Assembly (NCBI GenBank): GCA_039180385.1
Contig: JBCDDJ010000259.1
Coordinates: forward strand, 1 to 9,290
Source: SIO4C1 sp039180385
Lineage (GTDB): Bacteria; Cyanobacteriota; Cyanobacteriia; Phormidesmidales; Phormidesmidaceae
Direction of reading: 5' to 3'
Length of the DNA: 9,290 bases
In this document: positions 7,096-9,290 of the stretch, in pieces
Layout: each line of letters begins with the position of its first letter
Numbering within the stretch: the first letter of the stretch is position 1
Notes under the pieces: model-generated
Database searches by the model: none
Seen by the model: only the letters and a program-made list of their open reading frames with translations
What the model was told of the DNA's origin: nothing
Translations under genes and position numbers: made by a program

Positions 7096-7326
7096 TTAAT
7101 CGTCGATGATGACACCCAAGTAAAGTTGTACAAATGCTTTGGCTGCTTCAGGATTCAGCACTTTTAGGGCTATAGTCACTTCAGCAATATTTTCGGCGCT
7201 GGGGTCCAATCCATGATACTAACGCCCCACGTTGGCGCGACTGATGCCCATTGTGACAGCCAGCTTATTTTGACTGATACCGTAGGTATCTAAAACTTTT
7301 CTGAGTGCTGCACTTGCCCTTCCCAT
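7096..7326 (-). pseudogene. XRE-type helix-turn-helix regulator broken by one in-frame stop
   Basis: From ATG at 7326 the frame reads a helix-turn-helix: ALRKVLDTYGISQNKLAVTM (7-26) then GISRANVGR (27-35), typical of Cro/cI-like DNA-binding proteins. Codon 36 is TAG (7219-7221). The same frame then runs on, still protein-like, as YHGLDPSAENIAEVTIALK (37-55) and on to LYLGVIIDD with a natural TAA at 7096-7098. Related cyanobacterial proteins, as I recall them, have Trp directly after that Arg (RWFHE...DP.AE), so the stop probably arose by a single G-to-A change from TGG. The intact remainder implies recent loss, a sequencing error, or suppressed reading. The ribosome site AGGA (7334-7337) lies 7 bases from the start. 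The truncated 35-residue product would lack part of the DNA-binding domain. Confidence 0.75.
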
Positions 7327-7357
7327 GAGCTAATCCTGTCAAAGGATCGGGAGCGGG

Positions 7358-7416
7358 TAAATGTCATACTTGTGAGTACACTATCTTCATAGTAATGTCA
7401 CATTTATGACGACATT
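7358..7416. promoter_or_regulatory. Divergent control region with repeated TGTCA motifs
   Basis: The 104-bp gap between the broken XRE gene (minus strand) and the small conserved gene (plus strand) holds related short motifs: TAAATGTCAT (7358-7367), TAATGTCACAT (7393-7403) and the inverted form CATTTATGAC (7401-7410), with AATGTC (7394-7399) and GACATT (7411-7416) as a mirror pair. The two TGTCA cores are 34 bases apart, about three helical turns. Such an arrangement would suit a self-regulating XRE repressor acting on both promoters. No clean -10/-35 pair was identified. Confidence 0.35.
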
Positions 7417-7430
7417 CATTTAATTGAGCT

Positions 7431-7667
7431 ATGTTTTCAGACTTTGACCCCAGATCAAAAACTTGTATCGCGCCACCAGAAAAATTGAGTAGATCTGGCC
7501 GGGAACCGGTTCGTATCATGCTGATTGGCTCTGCGGTCGGGATTGATGTGATTGTCAAGCTACTGCATCAGTTGGGTTTTGCTGAAGTGGGTGATTGGAG
7601 CAAACCACAAACGTATCCGAATAGTGACAAGCTGATGAGTATTCTCATCAAGTGGATTTATCGGTAA
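7431..7667 (+). CDS. Small conserved cyanobacterial hypothetical protein
   Basis: This 78-residue protein is of a kind I have seen in many cyanobacteria, with a core VRIMLIGSAVGIDVIVKLLHQ (27-47) followed by LGFAEVGDWSKP (48-59) and an end MSILIKWI. The core looks like a beta strand, a glycine turn and an amphipathic helix; no function is known to me. The first 26 residues are poorly constrained, and Met30 (base 7518) would give a shorter form beginning at the conserved part. The ribosome site before 7431 is weak. It is divergent from the broken XRE gene and ends one base from the opposing 125-residue gene. The assignment as real rests on the conserved core as recalled. Confidence 0.68.
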   Translation: MFSDFDPRSKTCIAPPEKLSRSGREPVRIMLIGSAVGIDVIVKLLHQLGFAEVGDWSKPQTYPNSDKLMSILIKWIYR

Positions 7668-7668
7668 A

Positions 7669-8046
7669 TCAATTCTCCCGAACATTATCTGGATCACTTC
7701 TCTCAGCTGCTTGATCGACTGTCAGATTCACCTGCACATGTTTGAGATGATAGAGAGCATCCAGGCAGATAGCTATAGCAGCAGTTTCTCCGTACTGCCA
7801 CATCTTACGAGCAAACCCCACCCCAAAGGGTTTGCTGGGAAAAGCTTCATCGGCGGAGTGAAAAATGGCGAAGTAGGGATACTCATCATTCTCCAAAGCC
7901 CAAATGACGAGTTCAAAGGCAGCACGAATGTCCATGCTGTAGGGACGTAGGGGCAGAGCAAAACGCTCAGCGATGAGTTGATCAAGATCGCTCAGGTGAT
8001 TAAGTTGGAGATGTTCAATGCCGTATTGGTTAATTTCGCCTTTCAT
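7669..8046 (-). CDS. Hypothetical protein coupled to a truncated mrr-like gene
   Basis: I do not recognise this 125-residue soluble protein. It has no signal peptide or membrane helix. A compact, aromatic-rich middle, AFELVIWALENDEYPYFAIF (43-62) and then GVGFARKMWQYGETAAIAI (75-93), suggests a folded alpha/beta domain, and the C-terminus from about 105 is polar and probably loose. Its ATG (8046-8044) overlaps the TGA (8045-8043) of the preceding mrr-like tail as ATGA, a form typical of translational coupling; it also lacks a ribosome site of its own. This links it to the restriction-type gene: it could be a partner or a neighbour carried along. With the upstream gene truncated, its expression is doubtful. 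It ends one base from the opposing small gene. Confidence 0.62.
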   Translation of the reverse strand: MKGEINQYGIEHLQLNHLSDLDQLIAERFALPLRPYSMDIRAAFELVIWALENDEYPYFAIFHSADEAFPSKPFGVGFARKMWQYGETAAIAICLDALYHLKHVQVNLTVDQAAERSDPDNVREN

Positions 8047-8198
8047 GATTGTTGCTGCCGTAACTCATCAGCTTCAGTAAAGAAGTCCTTGTCGATACGT
8101 TTAATATAGAAAGTCTCTTGAATGCTAAAGCTGACGTTATCTTCAATCATGAGCTGAGCCAGTATCTGGCCACCAATGAGAATAATCTTTCTATCTCT
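8043..8198 (-). pseudogene. C-terminal remnant of an Mrr-family restriction endonuclease
   Basis: Fifty-one sense codons on the minus strand read RDRKIILIGGQILAQLMIED, then NVSFSIQETFYIKRIDKDFF and a polar tail before TGA. This matches the end of Mrr-type restriction endonucleases as I know it: a strand of the form (I/V)LIDG, then LAQLMI, a V-x-V turn and a final K-R-I-D-x-D-(Y/F)-F. The nuclease core and the N-terminal winged helix are absent: the frame meets TGA at 8199-8201 and TAA at 8217-8219, and no other frame upstream resumes the match. It is therefore a truncated relic without a start codon. Mrr proteins cut methylated DNA, so this was probably a defence gene. Its stop overlaps the start of the 125-residue gene. 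Confidence 0.65.
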
Positions 8199-8233
8199 TC
8201 AACTTTCAACATAGGGTTAGGAATTGTGAGTAA

Positions 8234-8274
8234 AGGGAGAGATAATGGTAGCTTCTCCCTCTTTCTTTCTTTTT
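8234..8274 (+). terminator. Hairpin with pyrimidine/T-rich tail on the + strand
   Basis: AGGGAGA (8234-8240) and TCTCCCT (8254-8260) form a perfect 7-bp stem with a 13-base loop, followed by CTTTCTTTCTTTTT (8261-8274). The shape is that of an intrinsic terminator read on the + strand, but no + strand gene ends here. It may be left over from a lost gene, or stop an antisense transcript. Confidence 0.45.
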
Positions 8275-8276
8275 AA

Positions 8277-8325
8277 GGCATATACATGATGTATCAGGGT
8301 TGCCCTTTAGGGTAAGACATATGCC
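8277..8325. repeat. Nested palindromic element
   Basis: GGCATAT (8277-8283) and ATATGCC (8319-8325) bound a 49-base unit. Inside it lie the 13-base palindrome ATACATGATGTAT (8282-8294) and the small stem CCCT-TT-AGGG (8303-8312). The nested arrangement would fold into a branched structure. It could be a tiny non-autonomous element or a multi-operator site; copies elsewhere in the genome would decide. Confidence 0.4.
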
Positions 8326-8398
8326 AGTTATGCTTTACTTTAATCCTCAGGACAAAAGCGGGGTAAGGGGTAAGCATAGAGAAAAGTCATATCAAGAT

Positions 8399-8414
8399 GT
8401 TGCAAAATAGCAAC
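8399..8414. repeat. Short perfect hairpin GTTGC/GCAAC
   Basis: GTTGC (8399-8403) and GCAAC (8410-8414) pair around the 6-base loop AAAATA. It lies about 80 bases downstream of the response-regulator stop on the minus strand and could help end that transcript, although no T-run follows directly. Confidence 0.3.
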
Positions 8415-8491
8415 TTCCAAAACGAGCAAAATTAAACTTCGTTTGCTTCTGTCCCCTGATATGAATTCTGCATATCTGAAATTTAAAAGCG

Positions 8492-9184
8492 CTATCCTTC
8501 TCCCATTGAGCCAAAGCGATAGCCTTTCCCATAGACGGTATGCACGAGCACAGGCTCATCATCCTGTTCAATCTTGCGCCGCAGCAATCGCATCTGAGCT
8601 GCCAGGGCATTGCTGCTGGGTTTAGCCTCTTTGCCCCAGACCGCGTCGTAAATCTGAGCGTGGGTGAGGAGCTGATTGGGATGCTGCATCAGGTAGCTCA
8701 GCAGCTGGGCTTCTTTTTCGGACAGCTCAATGGAGCGATCTTGCCGCTGGGCGATCTGGTTCTCAAGATCGAGGGTGAGGTCTTGAAACTGGAGATGTTT
8801 ACTGACAAGGACGGGGTCTAGCGTCGGCGGTCGCCGTAGCAGGGCGCGCACTCGGGCCAGGAGTTCTCTCAACTCAAAGGGTTTGACCAGATAGTCGTCG
8901 GCTCCGGCGTCAAGGCCAGCTACCCGGTCGTCGAGGGTGTCTTTGGCAGTGAGAAAGAGGACGGGAGTCGTGATGACATGAGATCGCAACCGTCGACAAA
9001 TCTCTAACCCACTCAACCCTGGCAGCATCCAATCCAAGATCAGCAGGTCAAAGCCCCCCTGCTCGGCCAGCTGATAGCCCGCCTCGCCCTCATGGGCGAC
9101 CTCCAGTGTATAGCCCTCCCGCCGTAGCAACCGACCCAGCGGTTCCGTAAGTTCGACTTCATCATCAACAAGCAAGATGTGCAT
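8492..9184 (-). CDS. rppA: OmpR-family two-component response regulator, RppA-like
   Basis: A DNA-binding response regulator of 230 residues. Receiver domain 1-118: acidic pocket D7-D8, phosphoacceptor Asp51 in LLILDWMLPGLSGLEIC, Thr79 in FLTAKDTLDDR and Lys101 in DDYLVKPFELRELLARVRAL. After a short linker comes the OmpR winged helix (about 130-226) with ELSEKEAQLLSYLMQHPNQL (153-172), the recognition region SSNALAAQMRLLRRKIE (190-206) and the end HTVYGKGYRFG. The wording of both domains is closest, from memory, to RppA/NrsR of Synechocystis, which respond to redox or nickel with the kinase RppB/NrsS; the orthology is inferred. No kinase gene follows on the minus strand within the window, where 8199-8491 is gene-free. 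The start at 9184 gives the usual M-x-I-L-L-V-D-D; the ribosome site (GAG, 9188-9190) is weak. Confidence 0.9.
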   Translation of the reverse strand: MHILLVDDEVELTEPLGRLLRREGYTLEVAHEGEAGYQLAEQGGFDLLILDWMLPGLSGLEICRRLRSHVITTPVLFLTAKDTLDDRVAGLDAGADDYLVKPFELRELLARVRALLRRPPTLDPVLVSKHLQFQDLTLDLENQIAQRQDRSIELSEKEAQLLSYLMQHPNQLLTHAQIYDAVWGKEAKPSSNALAAQMRLLRRKIEQDDEPVLVHTVYGKGYRFGSMGEG

Positions 9185-9228
9185 AGAATCTCGACCGGTG
9201 TTATTCCAAGGAAGTCACCAGTTATCCA

Positions 9229-9271
9229 GCCCTCATCCCCCAACCCCTTCTCTCAAATTTGGGAGAAGGGG
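9229..9271. repeat. Dispersed-type palindromic repeat (CCCCTTCTC...GAGAAGGGG)
   Basis: A near-perfect 28-base palindrome is centred at 9257/9258: CCCCTTCTC (9244-9252) pairs with GAGAAGGGG (9263-9271), and the inner bases pair through one G-T wobble to CAAATTTG. It is preceded by the C-rich CCCTCATCCCCCAA (9229-9242). This pairing of C-rich head and palindrome is the form of an extragenic repeat I recall as abundant in many cyanobacterial genomes. It lies about 45 bases upstream of the response-regulator gene and could end an incoming transcript or form a stable leader hairpin. Confidence 0.6.
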
Positions 9272-9290
9272 AGAAATGCCTTCTTTAGCC

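Larger units (their letters stand above)
8199..8491. other. Gene-free stretch rich in inverted repeats
   Basis: No protein or RNA gene is recognised in these 293 bases. They hold at least five inverted repeats close together (8234-8260, 8277-8325, 8329-8378, 8399-8414, 8458-8476), separated by short A/T-rich pieces. The stretch lies between the truncated mrr relic and the end of the response-regulator gene, so it may be the scar of a lost element or lost gene parts, or the 3' region of the regulator transcript. Confidence 0.5.

Noticed and set aside
6973..7167. 64-codon + strand frame opposite the XRE relic and the crtL-unit leader
   Set aside because: The minus strand there carries recognisable XRE coding sequence and the leader of the nuclease-like gene; the + frame has no supporting signal.
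7096..7221. Frameshift in the XRE gene
   Set aside because: Reading codon by codon shows the downstream part stays in the same frame as the start; only the TAG interrupts it.
7711..7950. 79-codon + strand frame opposite the 125-residue gene
   Set aside because: Antisense to the frame with ATGA coupling; translation shows no domain.
8277..8414. Possible CRISPR or regular repeat array
   Set aside because: The inverted repeats differ in sequence and are not regularly spaced; there is no direct repeat-spacer pattern.
1..9290. tRNA or rRNA genes
   Set aside because: No cloverleaf-type sequence with TTCGA-arm or rRNA-like stretch was seen in any gap.

Overview
The window looks like a piece of a cyanobacterial chromosome of roughly balanced base composition. 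Support comes from five copies of the HIP1 octamer GCGATCGC (791, 1833, 3605, 5485, 5981), which is far more than chance in 9.3 kb; from a plant/cyanobacterial-type lycopene cyclase; from an SLH-domain envelope protein of cyanobacterial style; and from an RppA-like response regulator. The genus cannot be fixed from sequence alone; a filamentous, Leptolyngbya-like organism is a guess.

Layout. (1) 1-1509, + strand: C-terminal two-thirds or so of a type IA topoisomerase (TopA-like) with two Cys-rich zinc modules. It abuts a 32-codon antitoxin-like remnant on the - strand (1511-1609). (2) 1714-2328, +: a seven-helix membrane protein of unknown role, overlapping tail-to-tail with arfB (2319-2732, -), the ribosome-rescue peptidyl hydrolase. 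(3) 2906-3544, -: glutathione S-transferase; a hairpin/T-run terminator (3612-3657) separates it from the SLH-domain secreted protein (3671-4918, -). (4) 5142-6980, -: a two-gene unit in which an uncharacterised PD-(D/E)XK-nuclease-like protein is followed after 6 bp by lycopene cyclase (crtL).

(5) 7096-8198 is an accessory, decaying stretch: an XRE-type helix-turn-helix gene broken by one in-frame TAG, a small divergent conserved hypothetical gene (7431-7667, +), a 125-residue hypothetical gene (7669-8046, -) whose ATG overlaps the stop of a truncated Mrr-type restriction endonuclease tail (8043-8198, -). None of the two broken genes and the antitoxin remnant is a long open frame, so they are easy to miss. 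(6) 8199-8491 has no gene but is dense in inverted repeats. (7) 8492-9184, -: OmpR/RppA-type response regulator without an adjacent downstream kinase; a 28-bp near-perfect palindrome with a C-rich flank (9229-9271) sits upstream of it.

The housekeeping genes (crtL, arfB, GST, response regulator) do not form one pathway. The most informative parts are the relics: three separate pieces (antitoxin, XRE regulator, Mrr tail) suggest repeated gain and loss of toxin-antitoxin or restriction-type modules here. I see no convincing wholly new system; the best candidates for unexplored function are the nuclease-fold protein coupled to crtL and the small coupled gene behind the mrr relic.
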